A stretch of 64,000 nt of DNA. Origin: JAZKBN01 sp040388605. GTDB lineage: Bacteria > Bacteroidota > Bacteroidia > Cytophagales > Flexibacteraceae. Positions 51,681-60,789 of the stretch are shown here, piece after piece (the stretch's first letter is position 1; every line of letters starts with the position of its first letter). The notes under the pieces were generated by a model, which worked only from the letters and a program-made list of their open reading frames with translations, made no database searches and had not been told where the DNA came from. The stretch is taken from assembly GCA_040388605.1 (NCBI GenBank), contig JAZKBN010000041.1:1-64000 (forward strand), given 5' to 3'. Position numbers and translations under genes: made by a program.

Positions 51681-53105
51681 TTAATTAGATTTAATTGCTT
51701 TAAACGTACTGAATAAACCGCCCGCCTGCTGCACCGATAACAAATAAACACCCGCCTTTAATTCCTGCGTGTCAATTTGTGTCCGGCTGTTGACGGCATT
51801 AATCATGCCCTGTTTTAATATGCGGCCGCTGAGGTCGGTGAGGGTAAAATGCGCTGAAGTTTCCCCGGCGGGCAGGCTTATGTTCAGGCTTGTATTGAAG
51901 GGGTTAGGGTAGGCCTGAAATTGGGTGGCGGCGAGTTGTAGGGCTGTGCCTGTGGGGCTGTTGTAAATATAGGTAAGGCGACTTGTATCGGCCTGGCCTG
52001 CAGATGAATTGTATGTAACGTATTTATGCTCCGGCCTTCCCTGTGCATCAGTTGTGTACCAGGTTTGCTTAAGCTGAGATATGGAATCCTGCCCGGTTGA
52101 AGAAAGTGTGTATTTGGCGTAATAGATCTGGTTTGAATAATTGTCGTATTGAATTATTGTACGCTCTGAAGGTTTATACACCCCGTTACGTATGCTGTAA
52201 TTAATTGTTGTAGCCTTACCATCTGCTGCATAAGTTGTCTTTTGTGCAGAAACGGCCTTGAGTTCCTGTGTATCCGGGTAATATAAGTAAGTGGTAACAG
52301 AATCTGTTTTTGCGTATGGAAAACTGAAATGATCATTATCTAAATGTGCCCAGCTATGGCATGAATCAACAGCGGACAACCGCCAATCGTTCCCGGCCAA
52401 AATTGAGCTGCCATTGTGATACTTCATAATCCTTCCGGGCTTGCCATCGGCGCCATAGTAAATAATCGCCTTCTCCTTCTCGCCAAAAACAGTTTGGTTA
52501 CCTAAACGAAAGATTGAAATTACACTGTCTGTTCTGCCGATGCCGGAAGTAAAATATTCATGCTTAACATTCTCTGCAAGATTTGCTCTTGCTGTTAACC
52601 CTGTATATAGTCCGAAAAGTATTTGGTTTCCTTTTGCATCATAACCCAAAGTGTCAATCATGCTGCCACAAGTCCACTCGCCTGTTGCCTCATTCCAAAA
52701 GTAGGGCACTTCTGCTAATGTTCGCTTTTGAGCATCGAAAGATGAAATTATCTTTTTATTGGAACCTATTGTGGTTAATACCCGCAATGCCTGCGCATTA
52801 TAAGAGTAAGCGCATTTTGCTTCAGTTGCCCATGCTCCTGTGCCTGATTTTTTTTCTATACCAGCCGAGTCGGGCATGTAGTTACCGGTTGGTGCAATAC
52901 CGTTGCCTGAAATACGAAACACGTGCTCGTTATTTTCAAAAGGCTGATAGTCATAAATATCGAAGCGGCAGTTTCCGTAGCCTGTATTCGGTTTATAATG
53001 ATAGTAATAGGGCTGTGCCCATAATATTCCGGGCAGGGCGCACATGATTGATATAAGAAGTATGCGGGTAAGGTTCTTTTTCATTATAAAATCTATATAA
53101 AGCAA
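51681..53105 (-). CDS. T9SS-secreted protein, paralogue of 50251-51645
   Basis: A 474-residue protein with a signal peptide after MLYIDFIMKKNLTRI (the MKKN start a few codons in is equally possible; signal LLISIMCALPGILWAQ). The body has the same strand repeats as the neighbour (CAYSYNAQALRVL, YYGADGKPGRIMKYHNG, TYAADGKATTINYSIRNG, YTLSSTGQDSISQLKQTW), about a third identical, and the tail is the same type A sorting domain. The gap to the neighbour is 35 bp. The terminal domain is 100% identical in DNA. Function unknown. Confidence 0.8.
   Translation of the reverse strand: MLYIDFIMKKNLTRILLISIMCALPGILWAQPYYYHYKPNTGYGNCRFDIYDYQPFENNEHVFRISGNGIAPTGNYMPDSAGIEKKSGTGAWATEAKCAYSYNAQALRVLTTIGSNKKIISSFDAQKRTLAEVPYFWNEATGEWTCGSMIDTLGYDAKGNQILFGLYTGLTARANLAENVKHEYFTSGIGRTDSVISIFRLGNQTVFGEKEKAIIYYGADGKPGRIMKYHNGSSILAGNDWRLSAVDSCHSWAHLDNDHFSFPYAKTDSVTTYLYYPDTQELKAVSAQKTTYAADGKATTINYSIRNGVYKPSERTIIQYDNYSNQIYYAKYTLSSTGQDSISQLKQTWYTTDAQGRPEHKYVTYNSSAGQADTSRLTYIYNSPTGTALQLAATQFQAYPNPFNTSLNISLPAGETSAHFTLTDLSGRILKQGMINAVNSRTQIDTQELKAGVYLLSVQQAGGLFSTFKAIKSN
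51718..51921 (-). repeat. 204-bp perfect direct repeat in sorting-domain DNA, copy 2
   Basis: Second member of the pair described at 50288-50491. The identity stops within the same codon region on both sides, which suggests gene conversion or a recombined cassette. Confidence 0.95.
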
Positions 53106-53173
53106 ATTGTAATACTCTATATGAAAAGTACAAATAAAGTAACCGTAAATTTCAAACTTTAATTCAGCTTTGT

Positions 53174-53854
53174 TTAAAGCCGGCCTGTTCTTACCTCAAC
53201 CTCGGCAGGTACCCGGTCCAGTAAATCAATCAGAACCGTGTCTTCGGGTTTGCGGTGGTAAATCTCCACGAAGGTTCTTTCAATAAGGGTTTTTACAAGC
53301 GCCCGGCTAACACTTCCCGGTTCGGGGGCCGGTGCAACCATCAGGCGCATTTTAGCGGGCTCATCGGCAGTGAAGGCGGGCAGGGTGTACCATACATTGG
53401 CCAGCAGGGCAGCGCCATGACGCAGATAAAAATTTATACGCCGTTTTTTTAAGTCGCGTTCAGGCTCGAAATCAGGGTTTTCAACTTCTATAAGCAATTG
53501 CTTACCCTGTGCTGCGAAGTAATGGCAAACAGCATTGAAGAATTCGCCTCCGAGATTTTGGTTTCGGTAAGGCTCAGCCACGGCAAAGTAATCGAGCTGC
53601 ACTAATGTCGAATTGCTGAAATACCAAAGCAGGCACATGCTGATTACTTCATCGCCCCGCTTACCGACAAGTAACACCGACAGGCCGCTGTTCACCCGCC
53701 ATTCCATGATATGCACCGGCATACGCTCATTGGCCGGGAAAGATGAAAGGTATATAGCCACCACGGCCGGGAAATCAGGATCGGCCGCATTGGTTATCAG
53801 TGAATAAGAAATACCCGAGGGTGATTCGGGCAGGCTGAGGGGTAGTACCGGCAT
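53174..53854 (-). CDS. GNAT-family N-acetyltransferase
   Basis: A 226-residue cytoplasmic protein; start taken at the ATG at 53854 (MPVLPLSLPESPSG), although the frame is open to 53929. The GNAT core has ISMCLLWYFSNSTLVQLDYFAVAEPYRNQNLGGEFFNAV, with the acetyl-CoA-binding motif A in the segment R-N-Q-N-L-G-G (Arg/Gln-x-x-Gly-x-Gly/Ala variant), and LLIEVENPDFEPERDLKKRRINFYLRHGA. The substrate is unknown. Convergent with none; the next gene upstream is on the same strand. Confidence 0.75.
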   Translation of the reverse strand: MPVLPLSLPESPSGISYSLITNAADPDFPAVVAIYLSSFPANERMPVHIMEWRVNSGLSVLLVGKRGDEVISMCLLWYFSNSTLVQLDYFAVAEPYRNQNLGGEFFNAVCHYFAAQGKQLLIEVENPDFEPERDLKKRRINFYLRHGAALLANVWYTLPAFTADEPAKMRLMVAPAPEPGSVSRALVKTLIERTFVEIYHRKPEDTVLIDLLDRVPAEVEVRTGRL

Positions 53855-53976
53855 ATTGGGTAAGGTGTATTTGCAATGTATAGAATTGGCAACAAGGCCC
53901 ATGCAAATATAACAGGAAGCAGACCGCACAATTGTTTTTGTGAATTGCAGTCAATTTTGAAAACCGGCCAATGTAA

Positions 53977-54010
53977 AACAAAAACAGCCCGCGATAATTA
54001 CCGCAGGCTG
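53977..54010 (-). terminator. terminator of the T9SS gene at 54037
   Basis: CAGCCCGCG (53985-53993) pairs with CGCAGGCTG (54002-54010) with one G-T, and a run of A on the left gives a U-tract on the minus strand. Confidence 0.7.
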
Positions 54011-54036
54011 AATTATTCGTTGATTAAACAGGTATA

Positions 54037-55734
54037 TTATTGCTTCATCAATTTATGCAGGCTCGTGTGTCCGTTGTTGGTGCAGCGTAATATATAGACG
54101 CCTGCCGATATGCCCTGCAGGTTTAGCTCAGCTTTATCTGTCATTTGCTGCTGCATGAGCAGCTTGCCTGCAGGGCTGTATAATTGCAGGCTGCTGAAGC
54201 CGGGCAGAGCCAGTTGTATATTTTCGGTAGCGGGGTTTGGGTACAGGCTTAAAGCCGGGCGGGTTAATTGCGTTGCTGTTGCCTGCAGCATGGTAACCAC
54301 TACGGTATCGGAAGATGAGCATGCGCCGCTTGTTGTAATTAATACATAAGTGCCCGGCAGATGCGCCCAAATTCTGCGTGTTGTTTGGCCTGTATTCCAG
54401 ATATAGGTTAAGCCGGCAGGCCCGCTGAGCTGTACGCTGTCGCCGGGTGAAAGAACGAGAGAGCCGGTATAAGTAATGCGTGCCGAAGGCAATGCGGTAA
54501 CCGTAAGTGTTAATACCCTTACCGAATCACAGTTATCGCCGTATTTAACGGTATCGCGGTAAGTGCCGGCGCTTCTCAAAGTACGGTTACGGAATACAAA
54601 GCTGTCGCCGGCGCAAATGCTTGCTGAAGAAGGGATGCGCACTGTAGGGCAGGCGGTAGTAGTGGCATTGCCGGGGTTGCCCGAGCTTGCGGTAACACCG
54701 CTTAAATAGGCGGTATTTGAACCGGTACCATTGAATTCGTAAACACGTACATAATAACGCGTTCCGGGAGCCAGGCCGGTTACCCTTACCGAATCACCAT
54801 CGCCGTTAAAAATAACCTGGCCTGTTGTGGCATAGGCGCTGTCGGCAGTTGGATCGGTTCCATCGGCAGGAACGGTGAAATTGTTGGCTGTATTAATTTT
54901 GGCAACGCGGGCTGTTCCGTTACCTGCTGCCCAATGTGCGGTAAAGGCGGTATTCCTTATATTGGTAAAAGTTACTGTGCGTGCCTGTTGGGTTGGCGCG
55001 GTTACACCGGATGTGGGCGTGAATATGGGGGTAAATTCCCAATCGTCAATGCCAAGTGCCTGGCTGTTTGAGCCGCCTGTATTAAAATAAACGCTGAAAT
55101 AGATTTTTCCGCCGGGTTGTACAGGGGTTGTTAATGTTACTAAACCCGATGAAATGGTTTGGGTGTCGGGCTCGGTAAAATTATAAGCGCTCGGTCCCGT
55201 AGCCCATGTAATGATTGGGTCTGAAGGGCCTGTGCCTCCTGTAATATCGGTCCATGCGGTACCGTTCAGCGAGAATTGAAGGTTCACACTTGAAGCACCG
55301 CTGTTAACGCGGTAGCGCTCACATTTGGCGGTAATGCTGTAACCGGTTAACCTGTTGCCGCTGAAGTTATTTGTATAAGCCACCATAAGCTTGTTAGGCG
55401 ATGCATAGCTGCCGGAGGTCATTGCTCCTATGGCCTGGTCGTCGTAGGTTCCGTTGGTACCCCAGCGGTAAGAGCCGCCCGTGGTTGGCATGCCTGTATT
55501 CTCGCTGCGGTTCACCGTGCCCGACGCGCCGGTGTAAGTGGTCACACTTGAGTTAGCCATTTTCCAGCCCGTTGGCAGGGTGGTATTCACCATGCCGTCA
55601 AAGTCCTGGGTAAGGGTATTCCCGCTTGTAAGTGCAATTTGCGCTTCGGCCTTCTCGGCAAGGGCAGGCAGTAATAATGAAAGGCAAAACAGGCCAATAC
55701 GGATTAAAGATTTTCGGGGTAAAGGTTTGTGCAT
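54037..55734 (-). CDS. T9SS-secreted multidomain protein
   Basis: A 565-residue protein with a signal peptide (MHKPLPRKSLIRIGLFCLSL, cleaved after KAEAQ). The first 220 residues form a jelly-roll-like region (NTLTQDFDGMVNTTLPTGWKM, IAMGATTS..., LQFSLNGTAWTDITGG). Residues about 245-350 are a fibronectin type III-like domain (FTNIRNTAFTAHWAAGNGTAR...RYYVRVYEFNGTG), followed by an Ig-like module with RIPSSASICAGDSFVFRNRTL and TYIWNTGQTTRRIW, and the sorting domain (LSLYPNPATENIQLAL, AGVYILRCTN). The paralogue at 56025 has the same order with more Ig modules. Likely an adhesin or surface structural protein. Confidence 0.8.
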   Translation of the reverse strand: MHKPLPRKSLIRIGLFCLSLLLPALAEKAEAQIALTSGNTLTQDFDGMVNTTLPTGWKMANSSVTTYTGASGTVNRSENTGMPTTGGSYRWGTNGTYDDQAIGAMTSGSYASPNKLMVAYTNNFSGNRLTGYSITAKCERYRVNSGASSVNLQFSLNGTAWTDITGGTGPSDPIITWATGPSAYNFTEPDTQTISSGLVTLTTPVQPGGKIYFSVYFNTGGSNSQALGIDDWEFTPIFTPTSGVTAPTQQARTVTFTNIRNTAFTAHWAAGNGTARVAKINTANNFTVPADGTDPTADSAYATTGQVIFNGDGDSVRVTGLAPGTRYYVRVYEFNGTGSNTAYLSGVTASSGNPGNATTTACPTVRIPSSASICAGDSFVFRNRTLRSAGTYRDTVKYGDNCDSVRVLTLTVTALPSARITYTGSLVLSPGDSVQLSGPAGLTYIWNTGQTTRRIWAHLPGTYVLITTSGACSSSDTVVVTMLQATATQLTRPALSLYPNPATENIQLALPGFSSLQLYSPAGKLLMQQQMTDKAELNLQGISAGVYILRCTNNGHTSLHKLMKQ

Positions 55735-55969
55735 AGCTTAGCAACACCGGCACTTAAGCAGGTAAATTTATTTGTTTAAAAACAGTTGATCTTCAAATTA
55801 CCGGGATACAAAAACAGTAGCAGGCATTACCCGGTAAAATAATTTCCGAAACAAAAATAGGGGCAAAAGCGGGGATTGCAAGGTGTGAAAAAAATCAGTT
55901 CTTTAAAATCATGAAATTACCGGGCAAAACCAATGGTGCCTGCCGGGTAAATATAAACATGCCGAAACG

Positions 55970-56004
55970 AAAAAAACAGGCCCGGGTAATTTACCACGGG
56001 CCTG
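55970..56004 (-). terminator. terminator of the T9SS gene at 56025
   Basis: CAGGCCCG (55977-55984) pairs with CGGGCCTG (55997-56004), inner GTAA/TTAC extends it, and an A-run at the left edge gives the U-tract on the minus strand. The gap 55735-56024 contains no gene. Confidence 0.7.
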
Positions 56005-56024
56005 TATTAATTTTATGAACTGCG

Positions 56025-58451
56025 TTATTGTATCTGAACCTTATTAACAGTTACCCTGCCATTACTGATGCAACGCAACATGTAAAACCCTGCGGGAATA
56101 CCATGCAGGTTAAATTCTCCCCTGTCTGTAATTTCCTGGTGAATAATCAATTTTCCGCCTGCATTGTAAAGCTGCACCAGGCATTGGCCGGGCATAAACA
56201 GTGTTAAATGGTCTCCGGCCGGGTTAGGATAAAAGTGCATCGAAGGCTTATTTAAATCTTCGGCAACAGATTGCAGCATGGTAACCACAACCGTATCTGA
56301 TGAAGAGCAGCCATTTTCGCTTACCGATAATACATACGTGCCTGCGCTGTGCGCCCAAATGCTTTGGCTTGTTTGGCCGGTACTCCAAAGATATGTGAAA
56401 CCTGCAGGGCCGCTGAGCATTACACTGTCGCCATCGGCTATTGTAAGCGATCCTGAAGCTGTAATATCAGGACGAGCTGGGGCAGGTAAAACACTCACCA
56501 CCATGGCTCCGCTTGGTAAAGAGGTGCATGAGCCTGATATAACCTGTACCGAATAAGTGCCGGCAGTATCTACCCTGATTGTTTGTGTAGTTGCGCCGTT
56601 GCTCCATAAATACCGGTCGGCAAGTGATGCGCTCAGGTTTATGTTTTCTCCGCGGCAGAATGTGAGGGCGCCTGAAGCGGCAACGGCCGGCCTTCCCGGT
56701 CTTTCCCTTAAGCGGGTTACAACAGCCGGGCTCGCTGCCGATGTGCAGGAACCTGAAACAGCCCGCACTGTATAGCTTCCTGTTGCTGAAACATAAATGC
56801 TCCTCGTAGTTGCCGATGTATTCCAAATATAGCCTTCTGCATCAGGTGACGCGCTCAGCATAATGCTGTCGCCGGCGCAAAAAGCGGTGCCCGCAGCTGT
56901 ATCTATATGCAATGCAGTAGGCGCAGGCCTTAAAACCACCTGTATTACAGGGCTTGTATCTGAGGTGCAGGTACCCAGCAGTGCGCGTACGCTGTAATAA
57001 CCTGAATCTCTTACCACTATACTTGCCGAAGTTGCGCCGTTGCTCCAGATAAAGGTTCCGGCAGGGGCAGTAGCCGTAAGCCTTAATGTATCTCCTATGC
57101 AAAGGCTCCGGATGTCGCCTCCGCTGATTACCGGTGTAACCGGGCGTGAGGGCGTTTGCAGGGTAAGAACTCTTACCGAATCGCAGTTGTTGCCATATTT
57201 AACGGTATCGCGGTAAGTGCCGGCAGTAAAGAGCCTGCGGCCCCTGAATACAAAAGTATCGCCGAGGCAAATGCTTTGGGCTATATTTATTCTTACGGTA
57301 GGGCAGGCCGCCGGGGTCAGTTGGCTTCCGGGGTTTCCGGTACCAGATCCGCCCAGGAATTTAGTATCTACGCCGGTACCGTTAAACTCAAAGGCCCTTA
57401 GATAATAAAGCACGCCCGGACTTAGCCCGGTTACGGTTACAACGGTATCGCTGCCTTTGTAAATAACCTGTCCGGGGGTGGTGTAAGCGCTGCTTGCTGT
57501 AGGGTCTGTACCGTCAACGGGCAGCCCGAAGGTGTTAACTGAAGGGTTAATTTTTATAACACGTGCGCTGCCGTTTCCTTTTGTCCATGCAACTGTAAAA
57601 CCGGTTCCGGTTACATTGCTGAACCTGATATTTGTAGTTTGAATGGTGGGAGTGGTTACAGTAGTGGTTGCGCTGAATACGGGTGTAAATGTAAAGTCGT
57701 CTATGGCAAGACCTTGGCTGTTGGTGCCGCCGGTATTCAAATTCACACCGAAGTAAATGTTTCCGCCAACAGCTACCGGTGCAGCCAATGTAATGCTGCC
57801 GGAGGTCATGGCTTGTGATTCCGGTGTGGCGAAATTATAGGTGCTTGTGCCGCCTGTCCAGGTATAGCTTGTAACCGGGCTCCCCGAACCTCCTGTAATA
57901 TCGGTCCAGGAAGTTCCGTTGGTTGAGTACTGCAGCTTTACAGTGGCGGCAGTTGTGTTTTTCCGGAACCTTTTTGCCGATACAGTTATATTATAACCTA
58001 CCAGCCTGTAGCCTGTATAGTTGTTCTTATACGCAACCATCAGGTTATTAGGCGAACTGAAGCTGCCCGATGTCATAGCGCCGACCGAGGCATTTGCATA
58101 CGAACCGTTCAGGCCCCAGCGGTAAGTGCCGCCGGTTGTAGGCATGCCCGTATTAGCGCTTTGCGTTACTGTTGCAGCAGCTGTGGCATAAGAGGTGCCG
58201 CCCTGTGCCCCCATTTTCCAGCCGGCAGGCAGGGTGGTGGTGGTCATTGTATTAAAGTTCTGGGTTACAGCAGCGGGGCCGGTAAGGCTTACCTGCGCTG
58301 TTGCTCCCAAAGAAACTGCGAGCATGAACAAAAGGGAGCCAATGAGCACTTTAGCAAGTCCATTAATGCCGGGCCTAAAGCTAACTTCGGGCAAGCAAGG
58401 CCAAAATAACTTTTGATTAGATGAATTACGAGCAGATATATGTTTATTCAT
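56025..58451 (-). CDS. T9SS-secreted multidomain protein with tandem Ig-like modules
   Basis: An 808-residue paralogue of the protein at 54037. After an N-terminal basic extension comes the signal segment (VLIGSLLFMLAVSLGATAQ), the jelly-roll-like region (VTQNFNTMTTTTLPAGWKMG), a fibronectin type III-like domain (FSNVTGTGFTVAWTKGNGSARVIKI), then five Ig-like modules, each with a phrase like TFIWSNGATSASIVVRDSG, YLWSNGATTQTIRVDTAGTY or YLWSTGQTSQSIWAHSAG, and finally the type A sorting domain (HFYPNPAGDHLTLFMP). The number of modules exceeds the neighbour's by three, so copy number has changed. Start choice is not certain. Confidence 0.8.
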   Translation of the reverse strand: MNKHISARNSSNQKLFWPCLPEVSFRPGINGLAKVLIGSLLFMLAVSLGATAQVSLTGPAAVTQNFNTMTTTTLPAGWKMGAQGGTSYATAAATVTQSANTGMPTTGGTYRWGLNGSYANASVGAMTSGSFSSPNNLMVAYKNNYTGYRLVGYNITVSAKRFRKNTTAATVKLQYSTNGTSWTDITGGSGSPVTSYTWTGGTSTYNFATPESQAMTSGSITLAAPVAVGGNIYFGVNLNTGGTNSQGLAIDDFTFTPVFSATTTVTTPTIQTTNIRFSNVTGTGFTVAWTKGNGSARVIKINPSVNTFGLPVDGTDPTASSAYTTPGQVIYKGSDTVVTVTGLSPGVLYYLRAFEFNGTGVDTKFLGGSGTGNPGSQLTPAACPTVRINIAQSICLGDTFVFRGRRLFTAGTYRDTVKYGNNCDSVRVLTLQTPSRPVTPVISGGDIRSLCIGDTLRLTATAPAGTFIWSNGATSASIVVRDSGYYSVRALLGTCTSDTSPVIQVVLRPAPTALHIDTAAGTAFCAGDSIMLSASPDAEGYIWNTSATTRSIYVSATGSYTVRAVSGSCTSAASPAVVTRLRERPGRPAVAASGALTFCRGENINLSASLADRYLWSNGATTQTIRVDTAGTYSVQVISGSCTSLPSGAMVVSVLPAPARPDITASGSLTIADGDSVMLSGPAGFTYLWSTGQTSQSIWAHSAGTYVLSVSENGCSSSDTVVVTMLQSVAEDLNKPSMHFYPNPAGDHLTLFMPGQCLVQLYNAGGKLIIHQEITDRGEFNLHGIPAGFYMLRCISNGRVTVNKVQIQ

Positions 58452-58873
58452 AGCTTACAGAATTCGCCGATTGTAGTTAAATACAGAGGGCTTTTTGTTG
58501 AAAAATTATAACGTGGTTTTGTTCAGCCCTGTGCCAAATTCAGGCTCAAACGCGCACATAACCTTTACAGGTGCAAAATTAGGGGCATTTAAGATGCTCA
58601 TAGGCTGTTTTGCATTATCAAAAAGTAAAGCCAATGTTAAATATGGCAGTATATAAAAGGCCGACAGGGCAGGGATCAGCAATTAAAAAAACAATAAGAT
58701 ATTAAATTGGTAAAGTAAGGCAACAGTAGCTTTTATAATCATGTAAACCGGGGAATAAATTGCATTTTATACAGAACATATTTTGAGGACCTGCATTACG
58801 TTCAGCCGGCGTAGAAAGAGTGTATTCAGGCATACAGGCAATGCTGCCCCCGGCGACCTTTCAGTGCCTGATT
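58452..58873. other. intergenic region without recognisable gene
   Basis: A stretch of 422 bp of AT-rich sequence between the T9SS gene and the ATPase promoter. I see no conserved frame or repeat; it marks the left edge of the ATPase/PIN island. Confidence 0.5.
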
Positions 58874-58903
58874 TTGCAATTTGCATCAGAATACGCTACT
58901 TTG
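58874..58903 (+). promoter_or_regulatory. promoter of the ATPase/PIN operon
   Basis: TTG at 58874-58876, a 20-nt spacer and TACTTTG at 58897-58903 approximate the Bacteroidota consensus (one position shorter than TAnnTTTG). The leader would be about 30 nt to the ATG at 58940. Confidence 0.45.
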
Positions 58904-58939
58904 CTTAGGGTTCGGCAGTAACTATCGACAGGCAGCAAT

Positions 58940-60292
58940 ATGGTATTACAGAAATTAAAAATTGAGAATTTTAAGTGCTTTGGCGCACCTGTTGAAATTG
59001 AGTTCGGGAAGATAACGCTGCTTACAGGGGCCAACAGCAGCGGCAAGAGCTCGGTGATTTACAGCATTCTGGGGGCTATACAATCAGGTGAGTTTCCGTA
59101 CCAATTTTCTACGAACGGGAAGTATATTAATATGGGGGATTTTAAGGATGTGGTTTTTGAGCACGATAGTGAGAGGAAGATAAAGCTGGGGTTTGAGTTT
59201 AAATATGATGGTTCATATAAAATAGAAACATTATGGGAAATAAATGATGAAGTTAACAACTTACCCAAACTGCACCTCCTTAAATCCAAATCAGAGTATT
59301 TTAATATTGAAATCAAATCTTCAAGGAAGATATTTATTGGTGATATAAAAGAAGAAACAATAAACAGCCCGAAACTAAATCCCTCTGAACTTTTTGAGCA
59401 CTATTATATAAATAGTAACGAAGCAGCTCGCAAACAGGAATCATCTAATGCGCAAGACAGTTCCATAGAGCTAAATAAATATCTATATGAATTCTATAAG
59501 GAAACAGATGTTAAAGGGATTGAGCTAATTGAAATACCTCCACAAGCAAATTCATTTGCGGATATAAAACTCCGCGCCATGCTTAACCGCGTTTCTGACA
59601 TTTTTACATCTTATGATGAAAAAATCAACTTTATCAGCTCCTTCAGGCAATCTCCCGAACGTGTTTACTTCGAACAATCCAAATCAAAGTATAAAGTCAA
59701 TAATGACGGTGGTGGCTATTTAGACCAGATTCTATATTGGGAAGCCAATGATAAAGCCAAGTTCGCTGAATTGGGTGTAATTATGAAAGAACTTAACCTG
59801 CTCGATTCCATTAAATCAAGAAGAATGGAAGGAGGGCGTTATGAAATATCTGTCCAAACAAAGGAAAAAGGCACAAGTACATCTCTGAGCGATGTCGGCT
59901 TTGGCGTTTCCCAATTCATGCCCATTATAGTTGCCGATCTGCAATTGCCCAAGGCATCTACCCTATACGTGGCCGAGCCTGAAATACACCTGCACCCGAG
60001 TGTACAATCATCTTTCGGAGATTACCTGGTGAAACAGGTAAATGATAACGATAAGAATTACGTAATTGAAACCCACAGCGAATACCTGTTGAACAAGCTG
60101 AGGCTTGCTGTTGTAAAGGGCGAAATTAAAGAGGAAGATGTTAAAGTGATGTTCATAGATAACAGTGTAAGCGGGAGCGTTATTCACAATGTTAAATTTA
60201 ATAAGGATGGATCAATTACCGGCGCACCTGATAATTTCTTCAAAACGTACATGATGGATGTAATGGATATAGCCATTTATGCTGCTGAGTAA
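58940..60292 (+). CDS. AAA-family ATPase of the DUF3696/OLD-like type
   Basis: A 450-residue ABC/SMC-type ATPase. N-terminal MVLQKLKIENFKCFGAPVEIEFG then Walker A LLTGANSSGKSSVIYSIL; the signature SLSDVGFGVSQFMPI; Walker B ASTLYVAEPEIHLHPSVQ; and the H-loop VIETHSEYLLNKLRLAV. The order equals that of DUF3696 and OLD-like ATPases, but there is no TOPRIM domain at the end. The gene is clearly more AT-rich than its neighbours, which suggests transfer. It overlaps or abuts the PIN-like gene; ATPase plus nuclease is the design of many anti-phage systems (Septu, PARIS, Gabija). This one is not one I can name. Confidence 0.8.
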   Translation: MVLQKLKIENFKCFGAPVEIEFGKITLLTGANSSGKSSVIYSILGAIQSGEFPYQFSTNGKYINMGDFKDVVFEHDSERKIKLGFEFKYDGSYKIETLWEINDEVNNLPKLHLLKSKSEYFNIEIKSSRKIFIGDIKEETINSPKLNPSELFEHYYINSNEAARKQESSNAQDSSIELNKYLYEFYKETDVKGIELIEIPPQANSFADIKLRAMLNRVSDIFTSYDEKINFISSFRQSPERVYFEQSKSKYKVNNDGGGYLDQILYWEANDKAKFAELGVIMKELNLLDSIKSRRMEGGRYEISVQTKEKGTSTSLSDVGFGVSQFMPIIVADLQLPKASTLYVAEPEIHLHPSVQSSFGDYLVKQVNDNDKNYVIETHSEYLLNKLRLAVVKGEIKEEDVKVMFIDNSVSGSVIHNVKFNKDGSITGAPDNFFKTYMMDVMDIAIYAAE

Positions 60293-60293
60293 A

Positions 60294-60764
60294 ATGAAGA
60301 AAGATATTTTTATTGATAATAACATAGCAAGTAAATTTTCCAATCCAATGGATCCGGAATATAAGAAGCTTATAGTATGGCTGATGAATTCCGACATTGA
60401 GGAGAGTAAGCGTGCGTATTTAGTTACCTCACAGAAATTGTTGAAAGAGTATTTGCGTTCTGCAATGCATGCAAAAAGCCCAACCTCAATTCCGGTAATT
60501 ATAGCGAAACTGACAATTGAGAAACGAATAATAACTGTATCGAACGAGCAAATAAGGGCCTTTCAAAACGAGTATTATACCAAGACTGTAATTAAAAAAC
60601 TCACCAGTAACGAAGAAGACAGGGAGCATATTCCCGTAGTCTTATTGTCAGAAAGGAAATACGCTTTGTCTTATGATCAGAAATTTTGCAATGATTTAAG
60701 AACCTTTCCCGGCTTCACCGTCCGGGTTGAAAAAAGGCCTGAAGATTTGCCTTATGCTGACTGA
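60294..60764 (+). CDS. PIN-like nuclease, partner of the ATPase
   Basis: A 156-residue protein starting at the ATG at 60294 (MKKDIFIDNNIASKF); an ATG at 60279 would overlap the ATPase gene by 14 bp. The start is the first Asp-containing strand of a PIN domain (DIFIDNN), and HIPVVLLSERKYALSYDQKFCNDL near the end contains the later acidic residues (Ser-Tyr-Asp-x-x-Phe in place of T-x-D-x-F). Helices between match the family in length. PIN proteins cleave RNA and are typical toxins. With the ATPase directly upstream it likely works as the effector of a two-gene defence module. Confidence 0.65.
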   Translation: MKKDIFIDNNIASKFSNPMDPEYKKLIVWLMNSDIEESKRAYLVTSQKLLKEYLRSAMHAKSPTSIPVIIAKLTIEKRIITVSNEQIRAFQNEYYTKTVIKKLTSNEEDREHIPVVLLSERKYALSYDQKFCNDLRTFPGFTVRVEKRPEDLPYAD

Positions 60765-60789
60765 ATGCAGGTTAATACAAACATCATTT

